The position numbers and the translations under genes were made by a program. Below, in pieces: positions 30,459 through 41,800 of a DNA stretch of 60,000 nt (the stretch's first letter is position 1; the number at the start of each line of letters is the position of its first letter). Below the pieces are notes generated by a model that was not told the origin of the DNA, searched no databases, and saw only the letters and a list, made by a program, of their open reading frames with translations. The DNA lies in contig NMRA01000036.1 in the NCBI GenBank assembly GCA_002633005.1, positions 728,440 to 788,439 on the forward strand, read 5' to 3'. Source of the DNA: Phoronis australis. Taxonomy: Eukaryota; Phoronida; Phoronidae.

Positions 30459-32670
30459 ATTTTAGGCAATTTATGACGGATTGACGTACGAGCTGCTAAA
30501 GTTGGATCTTTTGCGTCGGCTTTAAGCGCCATGAAATATTGCGTCACCTATTCGGCAGTTCCTTTTTTTCCTCATTTTTCAATCAACTGTTCTTCTACAA
30601 GATTGCGTACATGTCACAGTAAATTAATCAACAATGGCACTCGAAAGTCAAAATAATATTTCAGTTTTAATTTTTGAAAATATTTTTGGAGAAACTATTG
30701 AATAATCTGAATTAAACCAAATATTCACCAAGATAAAGTGTTGAGAGAATACATTATGTTGAAATTCGCTCACAGACAAGTTCATGGGCAGTGCAGCACT
30801 GAAATATGTGGGGGCTAAACCCAACCCCGCCATCCCCCTATGGTGATCCACTCATGAAGTTGCACCAGTTTTACAGATCAAAAAATCAAAATAGAATGTC
30901 TTGCAAAAACGAACAAAATTTAACATATAACAAATTACAGATGTATTTTGGAACATGCAAACATTCACCACAAATACGCCTTGGAACGTATTTTGGGTAG
31001 GCCAAGTTTCAAAAATTCTCTGCACTGGCAAACTGAGTTCAGCTAAAAGTACACAAAATTGTGCATTCCCATTCAAGCATGACCAAGATTATTGATTCAA
31101 GCTTTTTGGGCCTAATCCTATTGAAGGTTCCGCTTTTAACTTGCTCACATTGTGGTAGATGTCTTAGTGTTTTTGAGTATACTATACAAGCAACGTCACG
31201 TGCAAGCAGGTCATGGATTAAAAGAAAGGGAGTTCGCTAGGTGGTACAGTTCACTCACAGGTAGTAGTAAGCTTGAATTTTTTTACTGACTTGCAATGGT
31301 TATCAAGAGAAAAGGTTTTCCGTGATTGGAATTCAGTGTTGAGACAGGCAATTTGCCCACCATCATCGCCGGCCCACCATTATCACTGGCCCACTACCAT
31401 GGCCGGCCCACCATTATCAATGGCCCACTACCATGGCCGGCCCACCATTATCAATGGCCCACTACCATGGCCGGCCCACCATTATCAATGGCCCACTACC
31501 ATGGCCGGCCCACCATTATCACTGGCCCACTACCATGGCCGGCCCACCATTATCACTGGCCCACTACCATGGCCGGCCCACCATTATCAATGGCCCACTA
31601 CCATGGCCGGCCCACCATTATCACTGGCCCACTACCATGGCCGGCCCACCATTATCACTGGCCCACTACCATGGCCNATTTTAGGCAATTAATGACGGAT
31701 TGACGTACGAGCTGCTAAAGTTGGATCTTTTGCGTCGGCTTTAAGCGCCATGAAATATTGCGTCACCTATTCGGCAGTTCCTTTTTTTCCCAATTTTTCA
31801 ATCAACTGTTCTTCTACAAGGTTGCGTACATGTCACAGCAAATTAATCAACAATGGCACTCGAAAGTCAAATTAATATTTTAGTTTTAATGTTTGAAAAT
31901 ATTTTTGGAGAAACTATTGAATAATCTGAATTAAACTAAATATTCACCAAGATAAAGTGTTGAGAGAATACATTATGTTGAAATTCGCTCACAGACTAGT
32001 TCATGGGCAGTGCAGCACTGAAATATGTGGGGGCTAAAGCCAACCACGCCAGCCCCCTATGGTGCTTCGCTCATGAAGTTGCACCAGTTTTACAGTTAAA
32101 AATCAAAATAGAATGTCTTGCCAAAACAAACAAAATTTAACATATAACATATTACAAATGTATTTTAGAACAATCCATCAGATTTTCAAAACATGCAAAC
32201 AGTTACCACAAATACGCCTTGGAACGTATTTTTGGGTAGGCCAAGTTTCAGAAATTCTCTTCAGCTAAAAGTACACAAAATTGTGCATTCCTATTCAAGC
32301 ATGACCAAGATTACTGATTCAAGCTTTTTGGGCCTAATCCTATTGAAGGTTCCGTTTTTAACTTGCTCACATTGTGGTAGATGTCTTAGTGTTTTTGAGT
32401 ATACTACACAAGCAACGTCACGTGCAAGCAGGTCATGGATTAAAAGAAAGGGAGTTTGCTAGGTGGTACAGTTCACTCACAGGTAGTAGTAAGCTTGAAT
32501 TTTTTTTACTGATGTGCAATGGTTATCAAGAGAAAAGGTTTTCCGTGATTGGAATTCAGTGTTGCGACAGGCAATTTGCCCACCATCATTGCCGGCCCAC
32601 CATTATCACTGGCCCACTACCATCGCCGGCCCACCATTATCACTGGCCCACTACCATGGCCGGCCCATCA
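30459..32670 (+). repeat. Tandem duplication of about 1.2 kb joined at an N
   Basis: Copy 1 (30459-31676) and copy 2 (31678-32670) both start ATTTTAGGCAATT and run in parallel through GACGGATTGACGTACGAGCT, TCAACAATGGCACTCGAAAG and TTTTCCGTGATTGGAATTCA into the same minisatellite. Copy 1 has about nine minisatellite units and ends at the N at 31677; copy 2 has about two and a half units and continues into unique DNA. Small differences separate the copies. Confidence 0.93.
31355..31676 (+). repeat. 34-bp minisatellite, about nine units
   Basis: Units read CCGGCCCACCATTATCAMTG followed by GCCCACTACCATGG. Repetitive His/Pro-rich frames across it are artefacts of the array. A short version of the array lies at 32580-32670. 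Confidence 0.95.
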
Positions 32671-32907
32671 CTAATGTTTACACATCCACGCTGTGAGAGG
32701 ATTAAGTAGTGCTTGAGAAAAAAAGACTATTTCCAAAAAGTTTTGTCGTGAGATCCTCCACACCAACAGAGTGCTCCACCTCTGGCATTAGCAACTTCCT
32801 CGATGACTTAATCATTGCACTATGACAGTGTCACAAAACAACACATTTGACGAGTTCTTGTGTCGCACACTGCATCCTTCTCATGACCATCATAGTGCCA
32901 CATACAA

Positions 32908-33006
32908 TCACATCCTCCTCATGGCCATCATCGTGTTTATGTCCCAAATTACAGTCCGTATCTGATCAATTATATCTTTTAGTTGTATATTCTTGGCTTG
33001 AAGTTG
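32908..33006 (-). CDS. MED30: MED30 exon 4 (terminal)
   Basis: It encodes QLQAKNIQLKDIIDQIRTV and ends AMRRM with stop TGA. It matches the conserved C-terminal coiled helix LKQKNQQLKQIMDQLRNLIW. The acceptor is TGTTTCAG. Compared with vertebrates, three residues are missing at the join with exon 3. No canonical polyadenylation signal was found just downstream. Confidence 0.93.
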   Translation of the reverse strand, partial: QLQAKNIQLKDIIDQIRTVIWDINTMMAMRRM

Positions 33007-36000
33007 CTGAAACATAAAACATTGTACAACATCTGAATGAACAACAGTCTCTGTTGTTAGAATCTGTAAAACAAAAAACAGAAGACTCCAGAGGCAGATG
33101 TGAAATACATGCATCGTTACTAATTAGTCGTGAAAGAAAATATATGATGTCCTTCAATTTTCCTTTTTATGGCAGTCACTGTTTTAATTTCAATGGTGGC
33201 CAAGACACACAAGCACTGCTGAAGGATTATATTACACTGAACAGGCCACCATTAACAAAATGTCTTTTCACAAGCACTTCATGCATTGGGGAATGTATTC
33301 CTTCCAGAGCAGTCCACCAAGTTACTGCCGGAGAGCTTCAACTTTTCAAAGAAGATGAATTTCGTGGAAACAGACACCATGAAATTGATTCGACATGGAA
33401 TACCATGAACGAAAGATTCCAGGTATCTATCTGTTTAAAAAAATGGCCATTAGATGGCACAAAATACAGTGAAACTATCCAAAAATGGGAAGGTGTCGTA
33501 TCTCAAAACCATTTACCAAATTTCATGAAAACCCATCAAAGAACTCCAAAGATACAAAGTCAAACATAAAAAACTGCCTTTGGGAATCACAGCAATAGTC
33601 TAATTCGTTCATCTGTTGCCAAGTTAATAGAAATACAACATCAAAATTTCAAAATCTTCTTTCAAGGGTTTAAGGAGATCGTAGATGAGAAAAAATGTCA
33701 CCAGGGGGCACCAGAGTAGGTGGACCTAGTTGAAAACCCATGTCAGCCATGCTCTTGTCAGTGGGAACACATCTGCCAATTTCATTTATGATCCTTTGCA
33801 TAGTTCGGCAGATACAGGAGCAGACAACAAAAAACAGACCAAAAATAATTAAAATGGCCACTAGTTGGTGTAGAATGCATCGAATCCATCACAAAAAGGA
33901 AGGTGCAGCTGTTGTCTTCATAACAAAACTTGTTTTCAAATTTTCATGAAAAAAGTTTAAAAGAACACTGAAGTTATTGAAGAAAATGTAAAAAATAGGG
34001 AGCACAGCTGTAGTTGGATTGATCTGAAAGTTGACATCTGTTGTCATTTCCATGGAAACACATCTGCTAAATTTCACACGAAAAAAATAAATTTCCACTG
34101 AGGTATGCTACAGTAGTCGAACACGTCTAGAAATCAATGGCAGCATCAGTATTCTCATTAGGAACACACCTCTTTGTTTTAATAATCATTCTTCAAGTGG
34201 TTTGGTGGATGGAGGGAGTGAGATTCTATAAATTATTAAAATGGCGAGGTACGAAAATGAAACCAGTTTGCAAAAATTTGTGTTAATCAAAACAGCCACT
34301 ATACATCGAATCTATCCAAAAACGGGAACCTGTCACCGTATCTAAATTAATACAAACCTATTTATTAAATTTCATAAAATTCTGTTAAGGAGTTTCAAAG
34401 ATACATAGGAGAACAGAAAAAAATAAAATTGCCACTAGTGGGGAACAGTGGTAATCGAATTTATCCAAATATCGTCGTTGTCTACTATCAACTTCATATA
34501 TTAAATACACCTGCCAAAATTTATAAAGATCCTGCAGAGTGTTTGGGATATACTGCCACAGACACAAAAAATATTGCTAAGAGGTGCCACAGTAATCTGA
34601 GAAGTCCAAAAATCATCAGCTGCCCTCTTCGTAGTAGAAACGTAAAAACCAATTTTCAAAATCATCCTTAAAGCGGTTTGGTTGATAGAGGGGCGGATGA
34701 CAAAACAAGACAAGAAAACAGTAAAAAATGGCTGCTAGATGGCGCAAAATACGTTGAATCCATCGGAAAAATGGGAACGTCACTGTTTCTTTAATAGAAA
34801 GCCATTTGCCAAATTTCCTAAATACCTGACAAGGAATTTCAAAGAAACAGAGGAAAACGGAAAAAAATTAAATTATTACTACTGAGGGGGCACAGTGTCC
34901 GTTGAATCCATAGGAAAATCGTCATCGTCCATTGTCAACTTCATATGAATAAAAAACCAAGATCCTGAAGAGGGATTAGGAGATACAGCCATGGGCACAA
35001 AAAACTGCCACTAGAAGGCGACACAGTAGTCGAATTTGAGGACCTTTGTAGCTACAGAGGTGAACGTAAAAACTAAACTTGCCACTAGGGAGCACACTGG
35101 TAGTCAGATACATCCGAAAATTCGTTCAAGCCATCCCATCCATGAAAGGAGCATTTGTGCAAAATGTCATTAGCATATCAGGTCAAAGGGTTTTAAAGAT
35201 AGAGCAGCAGATGATGGCTTATAAATATGTGGGCGCATATCAATAAAAGAGAAATATTATCTACTATATAATAATAAATGTGAAATAATTAATCCACTAT
35301 AATTATAGTAAAAATATGAAAAATTAATATAAATTCAATGCATGTTTGCAAGATATGTATGTGAACTAACTAAACTGCCAAAAAGTTCCGAAATTGATGT
35401 TCAATTACCTCATTTTCTTACTGGGTTAAATTGCCTGAAAATTGTTGATGAACTTTAATTCACATGAACCATGAAGTGGTCACTGATGATAATGACACTG
35501 GTTCCACACTAAGATACGATTGTCCCGACTTCATCAAAGACGGGGAAACTCAGGCCTTGCTCATGGCATGCTCACGGCTTGTTTATGCTCCACTCACAGT
35601 GAGTTCCACGTACAGTCACACTTATGGTCTAGCCAGTTGTCGATTAACGCCTGACTGTCCGGTTTGTCTATGGTTATATTCTCGTCTAGTCTGACCAGAG
35701 GTAGACTGAATGAAGTCCAAAAATTCAGTGGCTGTACTGTACGAACCGACAAAGTAATACACTTCAAAGTAAAGTGCTTCTTCAACAAGAACAGTTTCTC
35801 AATCAATGTGCTGAATTGGTTATTCAACGAGACCTCAAGGAAAGTCAATAACTATATAATGTACCTGTACTAATTGTCTGCGCTCCTCAGATGAATACTT
35901 TGCCTTTTCACTAACACTGATACCATCGCCGTTGGCATTCTTCTTAGGTGGAATAAAATTCTACAAAACATTTAACTGTAACTTATCACAGACTAGACAA

Positions 36001-37659
36001 ACTGTGGTACGAAAGTGCCACTAAATGCTAATGGAATAGCCATAAATATGCAGTCATTTTAACATATTTCGGCCAGCTCGCCATATTGGATGTAATATAA
36101 TGTGTATTTTGTGCCTTCTGAGATGACTTTTATGAAGAATAATGTATTAAACAAAAGTCACTTCTTAATGTTCAGCCTTTCATTACTAGGAAGAATACAA
36201 AAATGATTGGAATACCTCAACTATATCATGCACCAGCTCTTTATTAGGAGCAATACAAGAATGCCTGGAATATCTCAATTTGATTATGCAGCAGCTATTT
36301 ATTAGAAACATCACAAGAATGGTTGGAATATCTCAACTTGATCATGCACCAGCTATTTATCAGAAACAGGAATGGCTGAAATTCGATCATGCACCAGACC
36401 TTTATTGGGAACAATACAAGTATGGCTGTAATATCTCAATTTGATCAGGCACTAGCCATTTATTAGGAAAAATACAAGAATGGTTGGAATATCTCAAACT
36501 GATCCTGCACAAGCCATTTATTAAGAACAATTATACAAGAATGGCTGAAATATCTAAATTCGATCAATGCAGCAGCACTTCATTAAGAACAATACGAGAA
36601 CGGCTGGGATATCTCAGTTTGATCATGCTCCAGCCCTTTATTAGGAAAAATACAAGAACGGCTGGGAATACCTCAACTTGCACATGCTCTAGTCCCTTAC
36701 TAGCCTCCATCACTCGCTGATAACAGGCTTGCAGTTGTTGAAAGTAGAACTGTATCGTCTTCACACAGAGGCTCAGTTTGTTCTTTTTGTCACTATAGCT
36801 GGCTGGAGTCACAGAAACACCATTTGGCAACTGCAAACAGAAAAAATAATAACTTTTGGAAGTGAAAATGCAAGGTGAGTAGTCCTGTACATTCCTCAAT
36901 TTCCTCCATCTCATTCCGTGCGTCTCTGTGGATGGGCATGAGCTATCTTACAACATCTCTTGTGGTGCTTTTTATAACCCATCTTACCAGACGAGACATC
37001 ATTATATTTTACTTACATTTATTTTGTATTCTCTATCTGTTCCTTGTAAACTGTATTTCATCATAATAAATGGCCTTATATCACCTACCTCGGTCTCCGT
37101 TTCATCTCTGGTAACAAGTTTTCGATGCATGTATCCTTTACATTTATTCCGGACAAATTTCGAGCATAAATAAAGTAAATTAACTTTTCAATGACAGAGG
37201 GGAAATTTTACTCATTAGTAAATTTGGTCATTGAAAAAAAATTTTGACAAAATGGCCTGCAACAGCAATTCTATGATAAATGTTCTAATGGAAACCAGGT
37301 GTTAGTGTTCCACTTAACTCAAGAATTTGCAGAAATTGACTTTGACTGTCAACTTAGGTTTGATTGGTTCATTTTATTAGGCTACGTACACGCATTATAT
37401 ATGAATTAATTACTGTCAGTAATCATGAGACAAATAATCAGATGACTGCTGTGAAGGTTACCTGCGTCTGTTTGAGTAACATAAAGATGTCTTGACATCT
37501 CTGCACCAGTTCATGTGTCATATCTTGGCCATGTTTACACTCTGTCACAGGGTTGACTTCTTTAGCAGGAGACTGCATCACAGGTGTAACAGATGGTCCT
37601 TTACTAATGCTCTCCCCAGAAGTATACAGTGCTCCAGTAGCCATAGAGTAACCTGTCAT
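32908..37659 (-). CDS. MED30: Mediator complex subunit 30, complete
   Basis: Four exons, 37659-37462, 36830-36672, 35960-35865 and 33006-32908, are all phase 0 and give 183 residues (human MED30 has 178). Matches to the family include ECKHGQDMTHELVQRCQDIF, MLLKQTQLPNGVSVTPASY (across the first intron), YSSEERRQL, and the C-terminal helix LKDIIDQIRTVIWDINTMMA. MED30 is a metazoan Mediator head-module subunit that helps couple activators to RNA polymerase II in the nucleus. The start ATG at 37659 gives MTGYSMATG; an in-frame ATG at 37644 is an alternative. The stop is TGA at 32908-32910. The last intron is long (2.86 kb) and filled by a repeat array. Confidence 0.95.
33440..35245 (-). repeat. 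Large copy of the CTCF-motif array in the last MED30 intron
   Basis: Read on the minus strand this is the same element as 19475-21075: the start ATATGCGCCCACATATTTAT near 35240, then monomers of about 140-160 bp. CTCF-like motifs on the + strand lie near 33446 (GCCATTAGATGGCAC), 33697 (GTCACCAGGGGGCAC), 33857, 34295, 34431, 34575, 34731 (GCTGCTAGATGGCGC), 34877, 35007 and 35081. Many are diverged. A GAATCCATC-type block follows most of them. It lies in the same transcriptional orientation as MED30. Confidence 0.78.
35865..35960 (-). CDS. MED30: MED30 exon 3
   Basis: The 32 codons begin NFIPPKKNANGDGISVSEK and end KYSSEERRQLVQ, matching LIPYVEEDGSK through FASEERREIAE of the vertebrate protein. 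The acceptor is TTTTGTAG and the donor GTACAT at 35864. Confidence 0.9.
36190..36715 (-). repeat. 58-60 bp minisatellite that starts in MED30 exon 2
   Basis: About nine units recur at 36212, 36271, 36328, 36430, 36488, 36549, 36609 and 36669 (anchor ATACCTCAAC or ATATCTCAAT on the + strand), with one unit deleted near 36370. The right-most unit holds the last codons of MED30 exon 2 and its donor; most other units have lost the GT of the donor. Confidence 0.92.
36672..36830 (-). CDS. MED30: MED30 exon 2
   Basis: It begins LPNGVSVTPASYSDKKNKLS, matching LPNGVTYHTGTYQDRLTKL, and ends LEHVQVE. The acceptor is TTTGCAG and the donor GTATTC at 36671. The 3' end of this exon and its donor form the first unit of a 58-60 bp minisatellite. 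Confidence 0.92.
37462..37659 (-). CDS. MED30: MED30 exon 1
   Basis: It encodes a poorly conserved S/T-rich N-terminus and then ECKHGQDMTHELVQRCQDIF, the first conserved helix of MED30, ending LLKQTQ. The donor GTAACC follows at 37461. An untranslated upstream exon may exist but was not identified. Confidence 0.92.
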
Positions 37660-39130
37660 ATTCAATAAAGCCGCTCAGTTCATACACAATGACAGTTTCA
37701 ACACTATCAAGTTAAGGAATCCTGCACAGCTGATAAGTGTTGATTTAAAGACTATTCACACATAGGAAAAAAACAGGCTGACAGCTTCAAACACTGCAAG
37801 TCAAAATTTTTACATTTTAAGACAAAACTGGAAAATCCAGCTTTCAAAACTCAAACCTAGGGGCACTGCTGCCATATTTTAGGGTTTTCTTGGTTATAAG
37901 GGTTAAAGGCGAAATCAAGGCAACCTTTTTCATGTCATTTTTAGCAAAGCGTTGATTATCCCAGACATATTTTTCATTTAATTACAGCTTTTTGTAATTT
38001 AAACAATTATCCTTTACTCGTTTTGGGAGGCAAGTATTTCATGCCAAATTCTTTTCATATAGTCTGACTGTGAGAGCTGCCGAGTCAGTCATTGTTCTAC
38101 CTCTGTTGTGATAAGTTCGGTCGTAGTTTGCTTTTGCTTACAAGTCAGTCAACATGTCCCACTGTAGCTGTGTAGCGAGATGTACTCATTATCGTCTCAC
38201 GGAGAGAGGAACAATTGTCCCACTTGCCCGAGTGTCCCACGACACACTCCCACTGGATGGTGACCTGAGCACACAAACTGCTTACATCCCGCTATGCGAC
38301 TCCCTCGCCACACACCCGGCACCTTCTAAATAGCTCCAATACTTTAGACAAATCCCCCCCCCCAAATCCGCCAATGAACCTAGCACACTTATGGCACATC
38401 TGTTTGCTGTGTAATAACGTATGTAGAACTCCCTATTTTACTATAATATAGTGTAGAGGTATGTTTTAAAACATTGGGTAGATAGAAATAAGCTCCCATG
38501 TGCTTGATCATATGTACCTCTAGTGCATGGTCAAGTGCAAAGAAGGGAGAAGTGCTGAGACCCTGGGGCCTTGGGCTATTAACAGCAGTCTAGCAGGCTG
38601 GCTCTGTTGGAGGATGGATGAACTATCTCAATGTTATGATCATAAAGCACTGCCATCTCCGATTATACAGCAATAGAACTCCCCTTGGTTCCGGAAGTAA
38701 GAAGGCGTGTTGTTTTCATTGACTAAGTTTTGGAATATCAGGTACATTTTTTCACAGGCCATGTCTCAGAAGCTGTCAATGTGTCTGACCGTGAAAATAT
38801 TCCCGATAACCACCATTTAAAAATATTGAAATTGAGGAAGTATCTTCAAGAAAGGCGACTCTGTACAGTTCAAAATTAACCCAACGGTTGCTTTACCACT
38901 CGCATATTTTCTTGTCGTTGACTCATTTTGGAAAGCGGATGAACTTTACAAGCAGCCACAGATGTTTATCTCAAGTTCATCAAACTTTCTCCCAATGGCT
39001 GGATGACATGGCGGCCCACTGTTCCGCAATACTTGCAATACACTGATAATAGTTCAAACATTGATTGCTTTATTATCACATGTTACATGGTGGCAACGGT
39101 GGCATATGATGGCTGAACCTGTGCACGGCA
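37660..39130. other. Upstream region of MED30
   Basis: It should contain the MED30 promoter but no TATA box or initiator is evident to me. A small + strand open frame at 38154-38333 is listed separately. Confidence 0.4.
38154..38333 (+). CDS. Unrecognised 59-residue open frame
   Basis: It starts MSHCSCVARCTHYRLTERGT and ends LATHPAPSK before TAG. It is richer in Cys, charged residues and CpG-containing codons than the surrounding AT-rich sequence, which is why it stands out. No domain is recognised, and no splice partner was found. It may be an exon, a fragment of a mobile element or chance. It lies head-to-head with MED30, about 0.5 kb upstream. Confidence 0.25.
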   Translation: MSHCSCVARCTHYRLTERGTIVPLARVSHDTLPLDGDLSTQTAYIPLCDSLATHPAPSK

Positions 39131-39139
39131 TTAGGGTCT

Positions 39140-40990
39140 CCACCACCTTTGCAACTTGACTCTAATATCCCTAAGAATTGGAAACTTTCCCGCCAAAATG
39201 GCAAAATTATGAAATCATCAAGTTCAACCAATGCAACCAACAACATGGGGAAATATTCGAGGAAAATAAGAAACCTCATTAAAACCTGCACCTATTGCCA
39301 CCACTGCGTTGACTCCATATTGCAGAATCGCACAGTTTTGGGTGCTAAAGACAGAAACCTTCAAACCAAACTCCTTAAAACACCACATCAGTTTGGATCA
39401 AAGCATAGTAAATTGTAAGGCATTAGAGTGTGCCGCCACTCAAACTGTTGCTTTCCAATCGGAAATCGTTCACAGTAAGCGAAAACATGAGCTGATAATA
39501 TGCGGCTACTGCAGTTCAGAGCACATCAGGAACAAGAAAGTCTTTCCTGCATGGAAACAGTAGTGTCCCGAATGTCAGAAGATGCATCACTTTCCCCATG
39601 TTTTCAAGTCCCTTCCGGGGTCCAAACCTGCTCCCCGTAGAATGTACCAACTTGATCAAAGTGGCCCACCAACTGATACAGCTGGCATTGACATAGCTCG
39701 GGTGGAATGGCTTTACGCTTTAGACATGTGGCCACACGCAATCTATGCTGACATGATTGTGGAGGGGAAGACCGTTAACTTTTAAGTTGACCCAGGAGCT
39801 ACCGTCAACACCATGTTTTGTTGTTGAGCACTGCCTGCCAGGTTTATTCAAAAACACAAAATGCTAAACAAGAAGCAGCATACATGAACACACCATACAC
39901 GTACCTGCGAAATATGTCAACAAGTTTGAGCAGTATACTGGTCCACCCTTAGAGAACTGGAATGGGTACCAAGCCGAGCCCTGTGGGTAATGCCATACTA
40001 TTGTATATAGCCCAAGAATAGCAAATGATACTCATTAGAGTTTGTGGTTATTACAGATGACTGGCAGCCATTTCTGGGCTACAAAGCCTCACTATGTATG
40101 AACCCTGTTGAAATCAAGCATTAAAAAGTAGTAAACCAATGGCTCAACCTCTGGCCGACGAGTTCCAAGACATCTTCGACTTCACTATAGGCAGCCTGGA
40201 AAGCCCTGTCAAACTGCACATACAGGAGGGAGCTGCTCCAAAGGTCATGTCCACATGGCGCATCCCACTGTCATTAAAACCTCGACTACGAGTTGAGTTG
40301 GACAGATTAGAATGCCTGGGGATCATTGCAAAAGTTGATGAGCCTACTCACTGGGTGAGCCAGCTAGCCATCATCACTAAAAAGTCAGGTGAACTATAAG
40401 AATCTGCATAGTCCCTCGTGAACTAACAAGAGTCTCATCAGAGAACACTTCACCGTGCCAGTACTGAATGACCAAACACATGAACTTGGAAATCTAAAGT
40501 CTTCTCCAAAGCATTCCTCACATCAGGATTTTGGCATATTTCACTCGACGCAAAATAGAGACTGCTAACAACTTTCCAGACACCATTTGGCTTGTGTTAT
40601 TGCTGGAAGAGACTTCCCTTTTGCCTTGGTCTTTCAGTTTCATCTGAGTCATTCCAGAAAAAGCTGTTGAAGCACTGGACAGCTTCGATGGTATTGTCTG
40701 TATAGCTGACAATGTCAACATCCACGGGAAAGACGTCAAAGAACACGATGCCAACATGAGAGAATCCTTGCTGCAAGGCTGAGTGAGAGAAAGGCATCAA
40801 ACTGAATCTGCAGAAGTTTGAGCTAAGCTGTATTTATAATACATTCATGGGTCACAAGAATCAAGATAACCAAAGATGGTCTCTGCACTGATCCATAAAA
40901 GAGTAGAGCAATCGCAGAATTGACTCCACCATCTAACTTGGAGGAGTTTTGTCAATTTCTAGGTATGATAATCGAACCAGCGACCCCCAT
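39140..40990 (+). mobile_element. Decayed Ty3/gypsy retrotransposon (gag end, protease, RT start)
   Basis: In order on the + strand: a gag-like stretch with CGYCSSEH and CPECQKMHH zinc-knuckle remnants (near 39500-39590); a protease-like IYADMIVEGKTVNF followed by a stop and VDPGATVNTM where families have D-S/T-G-A (near 39750-39815); and the N-terminal RT region with LHIQEGAAPKVMSTWRIPLS and LECLGIIAKVDEPTHWVSQL (40139-40399). Further RT-like pieces follow with frameshifts and stops up to about 40990. The element is inactive: several stops and a changed protease site. Bounding LTRs were not identified with certainty. Confidence 0.85.
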
Positions 40991-41091
40991 AAAAGGCATA
41001 AAAGCGGCGAGCGTGCTAACCATTTTATTCAGCAATTACCCGTTAGCGAGTAGCTAACAAAGGCTAACATGATTCACCAGAAGCACATCTA
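40957..41091 (-). repeat. Inverted copy of the 152-bp LTR-like/tRNA-like repeat
   Basis: On the minus strand it starts TGTTGTAGATGTGCTTCTGG and continues through GTTAGCTACTCGCTAACGGG, TGGTTAGCACGC and GGGGGTCGCTGGTTCGAT. It is more diverged than the two direct copies and has an extra short internal duplication (TTTTATGCCTTTTATG). Confidence 0.8.
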
Positions 41092-41648
41092 CAACACTAC
41101 TTCTCAACTGTTGCCCCCCATCAGGCTCCGCTTCCATCATAGACTATAGTATCTATGCTTCCATCACATTAATCTGATTTAACTTACTCAGCACTGAATG
41201 ACAAACCACCTCTGTTAGTCTGTGTATATTGCCGTGTTGGCGCGGATCCAGTCAGATGGCAGTAGCATTTGTTGTTGTAATATTAAACGAACACGGGAGT
41301 GTTTTCACTTTACAATGCTTTTACAATAGGAAAAAGAGAATTTAATGCACGTTGATCCATCTATATTTTTTTCGATCTTATTTACTTATCAGTATCCGAT
41401 TGAGTTGCTGTTAAATTTTAGTTCGAATGTTACATATGTGAGCTTCATCTTTTTGTTTATCAACATCCGGTTAAGAAGAAAATATCCGTAAACGTAAAAC
41501 GGGATCTTGATCGTCTCTGGAAATGTTGCATTTGTGAAGAACCGTTACTTGTTCACGGTTTCCCTGAAAGTTCATGAGTAAGATAATTTCGAAGTAGTGT
41601 TATAAAGTTTCATTCTTTTATTTAGGACCTTGTCTGGTAATTCCCTAA

Positions 41649-41800
41649 TGTTGTAGATGTGCTTCCGGTGAATTATATGAGCCTCTGTTAGCTACTCGCT
41701 AACGGGCAATTGCCTATTAGCTGATTGGTTAGCACGCTTGCAGGTTTTATGGGGGTCTCTGGTTCGATTCCCGGGTCGGGTAATCTCGGCTATTAATACA
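41649..41800 (+). repeat. 152-bp LTR-like/tRNA-like repeat, left direct copy
   Basis: It begins TGTTGTAGATGTGCTTCCGG and ends TACA, so TG...CA. It contains a hairpin GTTAGC-TACTC-GCTAAC and a tRNA-like segment with an A-box-like TTAGCTGATTGGTTAGC and B box GGTTCGATTCC (41761-41771). ATTGCCT and GGGTAAT flank the tRNA-like part as a possible acceptor stem. Confidence 0.8.

Noticed and set aside
31273-31703. His/Pro-rich repeat proteins
   Set aside because: Same reasoning for the 34-bp minisatellite; three phases open at once.
33054-33569. 171-codon frame opposite MED30 exon 4
   Set aside because: It overlaps the MED30 terminal intron and enters the CTCF-motif repeat; no conserved motif.
41710-41782. 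Functional tRNA gene
   Set aside because: B box and a possible acceptor stem are present, but the anticodon and T stems do not form cleanly and the sequence is repeated with its flanks; a repeat family is more likely.
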